This document shows, one piece after another, positions 24,311 through 37,780 of a DNA stretch of 64,000 nt (the stretch's first letter is position 1; each line of letters opens with the position of its first letter). Made by a program: the position numbers and the translations under genes. The DNA comes from Stratiolaelaps scimitus (Eukaryota; Arthropoda; Arachnida; Mesostigmata; Laelapidae): positions 22,157,001-22,221,000 of the forward strand of contig JABWDB010000003.1 of NCBI GenBank assembly GCA_019614645.1, in the 5' to 3' direction. A model generated the notes under the pieces. It was not told the DNA's origin, ran no database searches, and saw only the letters and a program-made list of their open reading frames with translations.

Positions 24311-24455
24311 TATTTTCGGGCTGACTCTCAGCCAACGTTGAACGTTTACCAAAAATGGGTTTTCGCATTACTTCATAAGACGGACCCTAATGCAAATGTG
24401 CAACGGTGGAGATCGAACCCTAACCGTACAGTACCACTGATTTCTGAGTAAGAGG
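24311..24455 (-). mobile_element. SINE-A, nearly complete copy
   Basis: On the minus strand it shows a diverged tRNA-like head with a good B box (GGGTTCGATCTCC) and GTTGCACATTTGCAT. The AAGACGG/GAAGTAATG body block, GTTGGC and the terminal stem-loop GGCTGA-GAG-TCAGCC follow. The 5' end is placed approximately. Confidence 0.75.
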
Positions 24456-27400
24456 ATATTTCTGATAAATACGTGTCAGTCTGTTAGAACATACTATAGC
24501 GTAGGTGAAAATCACACGTAAATATATTACGACGTGATCATTCCCCTTCTTTCGTAATGATCGTAAACATTATTAGAATTCGATTATGGCAGATGTGTAT
24601 TATATATTGATATTGTGTAAAATTCATAAGTCTCACAAGGCTGGTTAGGTTAAATTAAATTGCCCATACCGAAGCTAGACACACACCCGATATATGGAAG
24701 GCGCAGCTCGGACAGGACAAAATAGAGAGAATCTGTTTACGTGGCAAGCATTGGCTATTCGCATGAAAGTTTCATGAAAGTTTAATTAGCTATCAGAGCA
24801 TTATCGAATGGATGCCCATGGCCTAAGCGTTGCATGCTTCATTGTTCCTCTTAGGTTTATTTTGGACATGAATGAGAACAGCTGATCCGTAAACAGCCGA
24901 GTTTGGATGTGACATTTATAGCCTAACTCCACAGTAACGTGTTATCAGCTCTCGAACGGCTCCATTCAAGCTCGATCGTTTGTCAGTGACACAATTTTGC
25001 AGGGTAGGTGGCTCTGTGTACCGGGTGTCAGGTCGCGGCCCAAGATGGCCACTCCCGAGAGAGGTTATGACATTGCCTTTTTGCACGCACAGCTGGAGAA
25101 AGTCACTGCAGAAGGCAGGACCCTGCGCGCAAGCTATTGTTTCTACCTGTTTCGTATCTGCTTTAAAGCTGGGCCCTATTTCAGGATTAAATTTAAACGC
25201 GTCTGCGTCAAGCGTAAATAATTAAAATAAAAGCAGTTTCAATGCACAAATACAATGCAAGAAGAGGCAACCTTCTCATCAGTTTTCTGTGTGCCGATTG
25301 TAGCGTCGTACTTAGTCGTACATTATTAGTCTACATTATTTCCTGAGTACGCTGTAGCCAATTAATTACGCCTAACGAACTCGTTCACCTGTATTCATTT
25401 TGTTAAGCTATCCACGAAGAGAGAATATACGGAGCGAATACAAGTATGCTTCCCTCGTCTGCGAATGGATAACGTGAACGCAGATGATTATTATTAATGC
25501 AATTAATAGCTAATTGAGGCAAATTATGACCTTTTGACTACTTGATACCGCTAATACAAATACGTTCCATTGCAATTAGCATAATACGATCATAGCTAAG
25601 AACTACCATGTCGTATGAATAGGAACGGATTCGCAAGGCGATTTTTTTTTTCGTCTCAACGACATAAGCCGCTTGGTCATTCTAACTGATTTTTTTACAG
25701 CTAAACCTTCCAGGTCTGCTAGTCTGTTGTGGCACGTCAGCTCTATCCTCAGTGCGCCAGTCGAGCGCGAGCGTTTATAGCCCGTGACGAAATGTAAGTT
25801 CAGCTATTTCATCCTAAGGGCGGCGGTGGTGGCGAAGGTATTCGCAGTCTGCCTATGTCATGAATGGTGTATTAAGAGCTAGCAGAGGAGGGGGACTATG
25901 AGTTTTCCGACCCGAGTAAAGTGTCTCTATGAAAGCACCTTTTCATAGAGACAATTTCCTTTCTTGATATAAGTCTGGGCGGCAATTTACTATGTTTCCT
26001 ACTTGTTATGCAGCTCAAGAAACGAATTTCCGCAACAACTCACACACAGTTATAGGGACAAGACGTTCGTTCGCAGCCATTAGAGCATTACATACGAGAA
26101 GCCTTTGTGAATCCGTACGTGTCATAGATATCTACTACTACTCGGATGTACCAGGAGGGTAGACAAGCAGGACCGACTCAACAACACTCAGACAAATTTT
26201 ATCTAGACTCAGATCTGTCTAGACGCGTTTACGCACGTTTGTGCGAAGCTTGGCTCTGCTTGACGTTATAGAAAGGCCGAACCTTTATTCGTTGAATATT
26301 CAAATTGCGTCATGAACACATTACGGCGCCACCCCGGACAGCATTTTGAGTTCCTATATGTGTTTGTTATTTTATCGCAGAAGATACATCGATTCCTGTG
26401 CTAGAGCTGTGCTTCATAAATATATATATATACTTTAAACATTGCGCAAGGCGGGTCAACGAACCATTCCGGTTCATTCTCTCATAATTGAGTTATAAAG
26501 GGCGCACAAATCTTGTGACCTATAGCATGATTGCGAATGCAATTGCGATTTGATGTCAAGTGTTTGACAGTTGCGCATACGGAACCCGCTTGGATCGAGT
26601 CCTTTACGCTGGTATATTTGAAACTTCGCGCAACGCGATGACCGTTCCACTAAGCATGGTCGTATGGTTTTTCATTTCCGTTATCGCCCACGTTGTTCAA
26701 CTTCGTAAGCACTACCTCGACCCTGAAACGAAGATCCAATTGTGGCGGAGAAGGTAGCGTACTTGACTCCATACCTCGACGGCCATAGGAGCGCGTCACG
26801 CAGAAAGATCTTTGATCTCTTTGTGATCTCACATCGAGCCACCCAGATCGTCAGCGGTCCACAAGGGACAGACAGACACAAAAGAAAGGAAAGAATGCTC
26901 CAATAACCATTTCGTCACTTAATACAAGGCGACTAAGCACCGATAGAGGGTATGGGTGTCGGCGCACATAGGCACCTCGGCAGCCGAACGTCAGCCATAG
27001 CATCTGCTGGGAGCCGACTAAGAGTCTGTCAACAAATAGCCGCTTAGCAATCGACCCCGCCCGGTTACTCCGGGTGACGTCTAGTGCCGAACGGCACTGG
27101 CGGTCTAAGAGTGAGAGCGGTGTCTCGGCATCGAATTACCTAACGCAGCACACACTATAGCGCTGTAAAGCTGAACCTCGTCTTAACTATAAATAAATGC
27201 ATAATATTGTTGAGGTCCCACCTAGATCCTCTTTTGTCTCACATTATTTCAATGGCAAATGACGGAGACACTCTCATAGCTTAGAAGACTTGTTGTTTTT
27301 ACTAGACTCGCTTAACTACTTCCTGAGTTAATTATAGCTTCTAATGAATGGCATTTGCAAGGTCACTAGCTCAGTTCTTATTCCAACATTAATTGTAACG

Positions 27401-27559
27401 TACTATATTTTATATACTATATACATATACGCCTAGTCGTACGCACCTGTATCTATTTGTACACTATTCTAATATCCCACCAAAAAGCATTCTCTCCGAA
27501 TCCACGCTGTGAATGTGTTCGGGGTCTACCCGAAAATGCCATATATATATATATATGGG
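24456..27559. other. Unassigned DNA
   Basis: No gene was recognised. It contains a short-loop hairpin (25922-25953), a GGCGGTGGTGGCG stretch near 25820 and a small AT tract near 26419-26432. Confidence 0.45.
25922..25953. repeat. Perfect hairpin, 13-bp arms with 6-nt loop
   Basis: TGTCTCTATGAAA at 25922-25934 is matched by its exact reverse complement at 25941-25953. Confidence 0.9.
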
Positions 27560-27660
27560 TAGGTCTGCCACTCCACCAGGCAGGAGTTCCACAGTACCCT
27601 GGCAAATGCCTTAGTTGTGAGGTCTGGTCTGCATGAGCATTCTCCGTCATAAAAAAAAAG
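27560..27660 (+). mobile_element. Repeat-C copy 2
   Basis: This is the longer of two copies of repeat-C (the other is 23850-23938), ending in a run of nine A (27651-27659). An AT tract lies just upstream (27540-27556) and another just downstream (27661-27672). Confidence 0.5.
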
Positions 27661-28419
27661 TATATATATATATGCATATATATTATGATATAAATTTCAT
27701 TAAAACTAGGAGAACTAATTAAATTTTTCTACCATCCCGTTGCTTTTGATAACTGGTATAATTAGATAAGGCCAAAAAAGAATTTCTTTGTACCCACCCA
27801 CCCCCCTCCCATGCTATGTCAAAAAGGTATGCGCATGTTAGACGAGGCTCGCTAGATAAAACGCACAATAAACATTTCTGCGTTAAAGGGCTGTAGTAGT
27901 GCAACAACTTTAGCACTGGTTGAACCGAGACGTCTAGACGATTCCTCGGTATGCGACCGCCTGCCACGCTTGCTGAAAGGGCATTGTTCGTCGCTGAATA
28001 GAGAGAAACTTCTCCAATAGAGTCTTCTGTCCCGTGAGATCGAGGGGACGTTATGGTGAGACGCTTCTACATCGCCTCTATCCAGGTGTCTATAGTTCGT
28101 CGTCTTGACAGAGGAGCGTGTTGCTGTTTCGAGTTTTGTACAACCAAGCAGGTGCCAACGTGGGCTGTCGCATTGATAGAGGCAGGCGATTATTTTTGGA
28201 TATTCCTGCCTTTATCGCCTTTCGGGATGTCCGAGTTATCGAGCTTTTGGCATGAATGACGCCGCAGCCATTCGCTTTGCGGTGCATTTATCCATTGCAG
28301 TGGGTAACACTAATGACAATAATACATATATACAGGTACTATTTAAGTGATTTCACTTTAAATCGAAGGAAATTATTTTATTGACACGCTGATACTAATT
28401 TCATCTCCTTGCTCCATCC

Positions 28420-28454
<35 letters not shown>

Positions 28455-28456
28455 AA
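28420..28456. repeat. AT microsatellite
   Basis: (AT)n tract with one phase break; it can fold back on itself. Confidence 0.9.
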
Positions 28457-29269
28457 TCTGGTTTTTCAATCTCTATTTAGCAGCGGACAATGCAGAATGA
28501 TATTGACGGGACTGAACATTGTTAATGATTCCTGCAAGGTGTAATTGGCTTTCGGCCTATGTCGCTGCTATGACACCGTGGTAAAAACGTACCTTACTTT
28601 CGCGAGTAATCTCATATCACAGAATTACGTTACAGTAGCCAGTCGTTGAGCAATCTTAATTTTCTAACAGTTTTCCAATGAGAGCAATTCGGTCACAAGC
28701 ATTACATCCTGCAAATGTTGTATTACATAAAAATCTATTATTTATATCGTATAATATGAGCGAGACTGTGAGGATGCGAGCCTGAACACTGCATCGAATA
28801 GTATGATTTATATGAGTATAATTATTGCTATTTGTTTGTTTCTTTAATCGACTCCATTATTTCGATCGGATCGAATCCGAATCCCCCTTGTCCTGCTTTG
28901 GTATAGCTTGTGTTTGCCGGCGTTTGTCCGTTGTCCATTTCATTTCCATTGCTCGATATCTGCTCTGAATCGTTTATCCTACTACCATGGATATCGTCGG
29001 GAACGTGGATATGGGGTGGTTGCCGTTCTTCTTGCCTCTTGCCGGATATAAATTGCCTGCTGGGAATTGCCCTTGTAAGTCGAACGAACGCACTGGGTCG
29101 GGATTCTTTCTAGCTTTCGCGTACGCAAGGGTCGACTGCCGATAGTTCAAGATTATATCAATAAATATTCACGGAACAATGCACATCAAGCGTAAATATA
29201 TACCGTTATTTGACAATGCACCTAATTAATGGTCGCTCGAGAGATGAGTGAATATCGAATATGTGTGTC

Positions 29270-29292
29270 ATTATTATTATTATTATTATTAT
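29270..29292. repeat. TTA microsatellite
   Basis: (ATT)n tract of about seven units. Confidence 0.9.
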
Positions 29293-31828
29293 GCGAATAG
29301 GCCGCACTACCTCATTTGGTTTCTGTTTGTAGTTAGCCTCAAACTAGTCTCTGAAGTGTTTTACTACGTACGTGCGGTCTTGTGGCTACCAGACTCTGTC
29401 ACTCCGTGAGGTAACAACCACCTCGTCCTTAAAAACATGTCCTCATTATATGCACTCATTGCTCACCACTGCCGATGTCGGCCTGCGAAGCCTCTGTATT
29501 CCCTACGTGCTCGCTTCAGGTCGAACACCTCACAGCGCCTGGGTGCCTGTTTGTTCCTTCCATCCAGCAAACCAGAGTCACATAGGCACGGTGCCTAACT
29601 CTGACTGATTATATTAGTGTGATCAAGCATTGTGACGATTTTCTCTCATTGTAGATTAACTCTGAGCGCTTGTTGTGAACATGAATAAGCCAAGGAATCA
29701 GCGTTGCATTGCCGGCGACGCCTCGACCGCCGAGCGCTCTATCGGTTCGGCAGTTGGTTCAGGGGATTGTTGTTTCGCCCTTTGACGTTGGCAGGTGCAT
29801 ACAGCATCCGGTACGCAGGTCTCGAATTCTGCTTGTTGACGAACAGCTGATAATACGTCATAGCTGCGGTATGACGAATTACTCGTACATCTCACCTCGT
29901 TAAAAAAACCTATGACTAAAGTGTATCCAGTGGCCAGAAAACTGTAAGGCAAATGGTGATATGTTCACGGCTAGGTCGATCCGTTAGAGACTTTCGGCTT
30001 GTTCACGATTCGTATAAGTTGTCAAAGGAGTTGAAATGTGTAGTAAACAGATGATACGAAGAGCAGTGCTTCTATGCAGCTCGGAGAAAGGATGGGTTGA
30101 CCTTGGACGTCGAAGAGCTTGAACGTGGTTGTTAATAAAATTTGGCAAGATTGGCGGGGACTGAATGCGGGAGGCATTATGTAGGTACATGCACTGCACG
30201 CCCGAGTTAGCTGACTTAGCAGTTTGGTCATTCCAGTCCTCCTTCCAGCAAATCCACAATTCGCTCAGGAGAATGAGGTACATTCACATTGAGTAACCAC
30301 CTTCAATTCAACATAGTGGACCGGTCAAAGCTGTTAACGATTTCTTACGTGTGGCTTAGAGGTGGCGATGCCAGTGCAATTACCAACACTAGTGAGCTTG
30401 AGCCCCGATACCCCGTTATCTAGGATGGTCGAGCAATCGAGAAGCCGTTGTTGAAGCCGTCGTTGAAAGGGGTATTTGAGTTCCAAAGAGGCGATGAATG
30501 TCTCTGAAGTGACAGTGACGAAGGATCCTTGAACGACCGCGGTAATGGCTCGCGTTCGCCAAGCGTCGGAGATAGGACGGAGTTACGTATTCTGGTCTAA
30601 GCCGCCAGTTAGCCTTGAACACGTGAGAGCGTGGAGCGAAAAGTGAACGAACAAAATACTCTTAACTATTTACTCGAATTGTTCATTGACCGCTATGCAC
30701 GAGCTTTTCGGCCCCGAGTCTTCAAGCGACAATGACTGTGCTCATATATTAAAAGTCCTCACTCATTCTATTGATCCTGATACGAAGCTGCTTGTAGGGT
30801 CTAATTAAACAGATAATGGTATTTTGAGTCGCACACGTACAGGGGATGTCCAACGGCTATTTGAGTGAACGTGGTGCAATCGTAGGAGTCGTACAGCACG
30901 CGTATGGATACTGACAACACGGTCACGTTGTGGCCTCGGTTTGTTAGATCTTATGATTGCCCCGGGGTGCCGTTAAGTATGCGGGCCTACCGGTTTATCC
31001 ATCTAAGTAACACGATGAGGTGTACAGCAGCACAAGAACGTGTAATAAACAGAAGCAAAAACTACAGTAGAATTAATCCAGGTCATAGCTCATTGTGGGG
31101 GCTCGTTGAGTTTTGTGCTGGGTTTCGTGCGTTGTGGAGGGTCGAGATGGATCGTTTCCTTAAGGCTGTTTATATATAATTTATTCACCTGTAATGTGGG
31201 CTAGCAATTGGCTCAAACGGACGTCTACCTCATATTAGCATATACAAGTCAATACACATACCTCATCCTTCTGGTGACCAAGCTCACTAATCACACATGA
31301 ACTCATGTATTTTCGTCCGTGATGCCGAGAACCCACATCGCATTCCCGGGCTGGACTCCAAGCATACATTTTTGTGTAAAATATTCTTCTGCAGGTTTTG
31401 GCCTTGTGTAGTTGCCATAAGGAAATCCCACACGATACGTTCCTCATATGCATACAGTATAAGGGTCGCTTGGTATCATTGAGTGAGAACAGCAGCAGCC
31501 CCCAGTACATTAGGGACTTCCTCATTAAGCATAAATTGCTACGACTACCCTCGAAGCCATGTAGTCTGGATGTCGTATCAAAACATGTGCCAACGATAGC
31601 TCGATCTGTATGACATTACAAAACTATCGGGGTGTGCTGCCTATGGCACGTTACCTCAGATATGTATGAAGGGATCATACAATTGAATCTGTGGTCACAT
31701 TATAGCATATTATCATCAGTAGCGAACTGTGGTAGTCATTTATTATAGCATATATACAGTTTCGTGTGTGGTCTGGTATTCATGCACTAGGTGTGATGGT
31801 CCTCATCCGACTTGATCCTCCGACCATT

Positions 31829-31851
31829 TATATATATATATATGTGTGTGT
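31829..31851. repeat. AT-GT compound microsatellite
   Basis: (AT)n followed by a short (GT)n. Confidence 0.8.
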
Positions 31852-34800
31852 TTCTAAAATTGCATATTGAAAACGCATCCAGGGAAGACTGAATATCCGA
31901 TAAAAAAATGTTTACATATACCTACAAGGCTGGCTGCATTCTAGAAACATAAGAGCATTCTGTAGAAATCTGTGTTATCTGCTCAGAATGCTGTTATGTT
32001 GCCTAACACAATCACTTATTTATCTGAGATGGTCCGTCGATGACTTTGCTCGCAAAACCATTGTTGTTGAGTGCCCATAAAGGTCCGAAATGGGGCTCTA
32101 TTTCGCTGTCAATTTACCACATTGCCTCTGAGGTTTGCGTTCTGGTCGACGTCGAGCAGACCGGATCTAGCCTTGTATCCGCATCCCCGTAGCGTGAGAT
32201 AAAGACAGAGCTGAGCGAGGCCCATTTTCGCCAATGTTTGGCTGCACAGAAACGATTTTGAAGGCCGATGAAATACGAGTGCTAAGTTTCGACACGCATC
32301 ACTCGGTGCAGACGGCGATGCCACGATCGATGTTCATTCGAAGAGCGGGCACGCGTTGATTGCGTTGAATCCTGCACGGAAAGGTTCATATATCATTCAC
32401 GTTTATACGGATGCATGATCATTTAAGGGCGGTCCGCCTAGGGTGTGGACAGGCAGACGTTGGAGTTATGATAATTATTATTATTCTATTATTTAAGGAG
32501 CGATACGTTTTCAACGTAAAACCTGTATTCCGGGCACCTTCGTGAATGATTAAAACGTTTCTTGTGAGACCAATAAATACTTATTATTACTATGAAACAT
32601 TTTTAGGGGCGAAGATGATTTGACGTTATAATTGTCATCACACGTTCCGCCCAAGAAAGTGTCTGCTGTAACCCGTTTAACTATGGGTTGGCCCGCCAAG
32701 CAACCAAGCGGTAGATCCCCCTATTTCCCTTGGCGCCTCGTCTAGAAACGAATGTAAACAATTGGGAAACGAAATTTGCTCCTGCTGACGAAGTTGTCGG
32801 GACGAGTTTTGCGATTTTATGACCAGCAGCACTAATTTTAGGCGGTGATTACTGCCGTCCAAGAGGATATTTCCTGCAGGAGGGTTTATACGAATCTATG
32901 CGCCCTTAGCATTACCTGGGTTTGTCTCGAGTGTTCATATCGACAAGGACTTGGGTATTTGCTACCTGTCAATGCTCTTAAGCCTACCCAAGTGCGTTGT
33001 AGTTATAGTGCGGGAAAAACTGAAGAGCCAAAATCGACCATACGGTCATTATCGATTTGCTAGTTAAGCTTCGAAGCCTTCGCAGGTTATGCAATGACTT
33101 TAATCTCATCTGAGCCAAGCTTAGCTGAGCAAGCTCGTCGTCCATTTTCTTCTCTCTGAAATTATCCGTTACGTATTATTAAAAATTTCATAACGGGACC
33201 TTTTATATTACACGTCAAATATTTAAGGCAAATAGACACAAACGGCGTGCAGCCAATCTCCGAGTAATATTCGACAACGATGAAGCAGCGCATAGAGACC
33301 TTTCTACTCTCGCCCACTGAGCCGTATCGTACAATTCCCATACGAACTTTCTTCCATTCGACTTTGGAAGCACTTTATGGTGCGCCTCTAACGTCAATCG
33401 GTTACCCGGCGATGGTGTTTGCCATACAAGCCGCCACGTTCACTGCTGTTCACGTTTATGTTATTTCCCATTGCTAGGAAGAACATGAGCCGCCATACGC
33501 TGGAATTACGCTTGAAACAGGGTTCCCCACGCAAGCCGGCTGATACTTGCAAGCGCAGGTGTCGCTACTCCAGGAGACCACATCATTCGAGCCTATATTC
33601 TGACCTTGATCACTACAATATCCTCTGATCTTGTATGGCTTCTATGGCTATGGCTTCGCCCTCGGCCGACTGTGGTGCATCGGCGTATTCCAACGTTTCT
33701 GCGATCAGGTGAATACAGTGAGTGTACCATAAGTGAGTGTGCTTACTGGTCCAAAATACTTACTAGTCGCAGAACGTCCTCGTGTACGTAGACTATACTG
33801 GCTACTGCTGAAGCCGCGGTTGCTATCGTTATAATTGTTCCCGTCTGCTGTATCCCTCGTGCGATTACACCATCAGTTTCAGTCTTTGCCAATGGAACAA
33901 ACATGTGATCTCGGTCCACGTTAACGCAGAACGATCATGTGGGCAAATCTATTTGCAATTTACAATTGTCACTATGCTAAGTATACATATGTCGTATGAG
34001 ACAACAGTCATAGACCGGTATTCCTACGGACAATCGCTCAAGCACTGAATGTTTTTGGTTGTGGTAAATGGCGCGCATCCGACCAGCAAGGTCGAACCTT
34101 CAGCAAATATGTCCGCCAAAATTTGTTTTGGAATATATTTTGATTGATTCGTTTTTAATCGCAGACGACTTGTACGACATGTGCGCCATATGGCGGGAAG
34201 CCATCCAGCCGTCTTGGTCCCAAGGGGTTCATGTAAACAGCGCAAAATGTATGACAGTGCAAGAAATGTCTGACGTTCCAATGCATACACCCCTGTGGAT
34301 GGCTGGGTGTCGGGAGGGGGAGAGAGTTATTGCTTTCCAAGTCCTAATGGAAACGAATTCTCTGTTTACAAAACAGCTGCGGCTCGCAAAAAATAAACGG
34401 GCATTCCTGACGTTTGAGAACATTGACGACAGGTTTGACATTCTCGAAGCGATTTGCATAGTCCGTAAAACGGAGGAGCCGACGTCAAAGTGGAACAATA
34501 CCTCTGCCGCATGCAAATTCGCCACGCATGCCCGTAATAACAATGTATAGGTTAGCTGTAGTATACACAGATGAGCAGGGAGTCCGCCATGCCCTTCCAG
34601 TGGTGGTGGACCGGCATAAACTATTTGTAGTTTGGCATCTTCCAGCGCTCCCCTCTCCGTTACCGACCCCATATGCATTGCTTGCGTTGCTCCAGCTGCG
34701 CGAGCTGCCATAAACAAGGTATGATGGCGCCAGATGTTGTCCAGTACGATCGTGTCCCAAAACAAAGGCTAGGGCCAGATCCCTGGGGAAATGCTGCTGT

Positions 34801-35071
34801 CAGGTGACAGTTTCGGCCAGTTGAAAGCGCAACGACAACAGAAGACCCACTCCCAGAAACGTCTTCGCTTTCGACAGCCAGCAACGAAAAAATGAACCGC
34901 TGTCGATACGGCACACGACATCGGTGAGGACGAACATTGGCGTTTAGCAAGCAAATCATTGTTGCGCTTGCTGCAATGTACTCATTACGTTGCCGAGTAT
35001 TCACAAAACGAAAATGGCACCGTGCCGTTTAGGTGAATCGTCGTCAGTTTCAGACTTGGTCTTTAGAGGCT

Positions 35072-35293
35072 TTGTATAACGACTTTTTTTTCTTTTTTTT
35101 TTCGCTAACCCTCAGCCAACATTTAACGTCCACTGTACTGCTTTTTAGCATTGCTTCGTAAGACGGACCCCTTGAAAATGCAAATGTGCAACTGTGGGGA
35201 TCGAATCCGTGCACCTACGTCCGTCTCCTCCGATAGCAAGGCGCACACGAATGCACCACCAGGCCACCCCGCGGCTCGACTTGTATAATGACT
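35072..35293 (-). mobile_element. SINE-A, full-length copy with target-site duplications
   Basis: This is the reference copy of SINE-A in the window, on the minus strand. The element itself is about 35085-35280. The tRNA-derived head has an A box (TGGCCTGGTGG, 35256-35266) and a B box (GGATTCGATCC, 35198-35208), spaced as in a tRNA. The body holds GTTGCACATTTGCAT, GTCCGTCTTACGAAGC and GTGGACGTTAAATG. It ends in a stem-loop near GGCTGAGGGTTAGC (35104-35117) and an A-rich tail (about 35085-35103). It is bounded by a 13-bp duplication, TTGTATAA(C/T)GACT, at 35072-35084 and 35281-35293, 12 of 13 identical. That is the mark of LINE-mediated retroposition. It encodes no protein. The matched duplications suggest it is among the younger copies here. 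Confidence 0.9.
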
Positions 35294-37309
35294 AAAGAGT
35301 TTTCGTTTTGTCGTCTCGTTCACCCGGAGAAAAGACGGATCGCGTTGCCGATCCGGTGTTACTATTAGCTCTATAGTCAAATGTATCGGGTGACGCACTT
35401 ACGATTTACCCGTCTCTGAATGGCCTGATTAGACCAGATTGACAGTAATTGACATTGACACTGTGGAAAAATGCAGGAACGTTCCTGTGGGACGCAACAG
35501 CTGCATGTTTGCTGCGACAGTCATGGGGATAGGCTGGGAAGAGACGCAGGTCGCGGGGCTCGCACAGCCGAGGAACGAAGGCAGCGAAGTAGTTTATCGT
35601 CAACTGACTCCAACTTGCCTATTGTTTAGACCCGTTGCCACCGTAGCCTTTAGGAGTTTGCGAAGCGGCAAAGGAGCCACGGGCCACCTGGTATTTGCAC
35701 TCTGAGAAGCTAGCTTCAAGTATTATCCAACAATGATACGCATCGACCTCTAGCCGATATAGGACTGGGTTTTGAAGTCGATTGTTCCCTCAGTTTAGAG
35801 CAAGAATCCTTTCTCTCCAAATTGAAGGCCTATCTCCGTTCTAACGTGTCATTCTATCTTTACCCTATCGCTTGCACTTGTAGGTATGAATCCTCCCTTG
35901 CATCGCTTTGTGCTGCTGCGGGCTGGCTCAGAAACAAAGGCATTGCTAACAAACAAGGACCGCGTACAGGTTCCTTGTCGAATGCTCACTATTAGAGGTC
36001 GCGACACAGCGAAGGCACCAATAGTTTCCGCGCACACGAAATCGCTATACGAGCATTTAAACCCGCTGCGTATTCTACAGAAGGTGGTTGGGATGCAGAA
36101 AACGAGCAGAACACGCGGCCGGCTTCCTGAAAAATATCTTACTCGAATAAGTAGTCTCCTAGAATAGAAGTAACATCATGTTTAATCATTCATAATAAAC
36201 ATTATGTGCACATGTCATGGTGTTCACGTGTTATTATTATAGTAATTACATTCATTCTATACAGGCAATAAACGACTATATATATAATATATATATAGTT
36301 TTTTTTTTGGTTCGCAGGGATACATACCAGCAAGTTCGAGAGAACAACAACATACTTGAGATATCAATAACACTCACATTAGTTATTAATGCTCATGCAG
36401 TGTAACAGCCAAAGGATCAGTAACAAGCTTACAAGACACGCTATTTAATACCTTCAACAATCATCAGGCACAACTGCATCTAATTAATTGAAGGTATTCT
36501 CGTCTCACAATGCACCTGAGAAGCCATTTACTACCTATGTAATTACATGCATAATTTTCTATGCTCATATTCTGCTTGTTAACTTTACTGTCTATGGAGT
36601 CTCTACCTATACCCAATAATCAGTGTGCACGCCCGTTATCGAACTATGGCTCCACCTATTTGACCGGCGCCAAAACTCGATAAAGCGGCAGATCAACCCA
36701 TGAGGGAGGCAGATAGCTCGTTCGCTCATCGAGAGAAGCTATACACAAAAAACAAATCTTGGGTGGTCACGCCAACGTAATGCGTGTCATGCAGACATTT
36801 CACGTTGTGGTCGAGCGCATGTCTAGATAGAGTGGGTGGTCGAAGTGTGACCGCTAAGATGAATTTCCTTCTGAGTTCAGCTCTGCTACGAGGGACCTTG
36901 CTGTACCTTCGCTAAGTGTAAGGGTGGAACGGCTGATAACCGCCTTGCGTGGCGGAACGATTTGAGTGGTCTTTGATTGCTCGTGTAGTAGTAGTTCTAC
37001 ATCGGGGCTGCCCCATGGCATTCGTTGAGTGCCAGCAATGTTAGCTTGGCTAATTAGTAATCAATATCAACTATTGAAACTCGTCTAATTTCGACTAGAA
37101 GAGCGGAATACCCTTGAAATTTGCTGGACCCATTGTCTGATTCAATCCTCGTTCGTGCGTTTGCTTGTATCTTTGTAGGCTGCCGCCAGTAGAAGTTCAC
37201 AGAGCTTATAACACGGAGACGACAAAAATTGCATATGTGACATTGTCCTCCTTACTATTTTCGTGCTGTAAAAAGTGATGCTGAAAGTGTGAGATCGTAT
37301 CTGCAAAAT
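35294..37309. other. Unassigned DNA
   Basis: No gene was recognised. An AT-rich palindrome lies at about 36275-36299. Confidence 0.45.
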
Positions 37310-37780
37310 CGTATATGCAACTCAGGGCATAGAAGATGCCGTATCTGAATGAATCGAAAATGGTTTCAGTGCAAGAAACGTTCCGGACGGACACAATAGA
37401 CAGACGACAAATTGAATGAAATTGGGTCCACTCAATTCGAGAGATTGCAGCTCAGCTGGGTGTCACCTATATTCAACTGCAGTGCATCCTCTACACGCGG
37501 TAGGAAGAGGGCAAGTGGAAAGAAAATCATTTGCCACATAAAATCAGCGAAAAGGCTTCTTCTTGCTACCGGAGAAGAAAAATGGATATTCTACGAGAAT
37601 CTACAACGCAAAAAAGAGTTGCTAGACCTAGGATTTATGTCCATAAGGTGCGTCTGGTCTGATAAGAAGCTGCTGTCTGTACAACAGCACTCCGCTTGCA
37701 AAGACGGCGATCAGATATTCTTCGTCAGCAGGTGGTTCTTGCAGAAGATATCTAGCCAAATATCCACGGAATGTACTACT
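37310..37780 (+). pseudogene. Mariner-family transposase relic
   Basis: This is a decayed DNA transposon transposase of the Tc1/mariner superfamily, mariner branch. In order along the plus strand I read an EDAVSE / KWFQ...RSGRT segment (about 37335-37393) and DDKLNEI (near 37404). Next comes the second helix-turn-helix, SIREIAAQLGVTY (about 37432-37470). The first catalytic-domain signature is ATGEEKWIFYENLQRKK (about 37568-37618), where the family has a T-G/C-D-EKW-I/F-Y-N motif with the first catalytic Asp. The expected Asp is Glu here. A weak HKVRLVW match follows near 37642. The pieces lie in different frames with several frameshifts and stop codons, so it is dead. No terminal inverted repeats were identified, so the element boundaries are unknown. 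Confidence 0.8.

Larger units (their letters stand above)
27661..35071. other. Unassigned DNA with microsatellites
   Basis: No gene was recognised in this long stretch. It contains AT and TTA microsatellites (listed separately). At 34068-35004 a cluster of overlapping open frames occurs on both strands (160 codons plus, 178 and 114 codons minus) without a recognisable domain. Confidence 0.4.

Noticed and set aside
24640..24660. Telomere-like TTAGG repeats
   Set aside because: Only one or two units occur, with no array.
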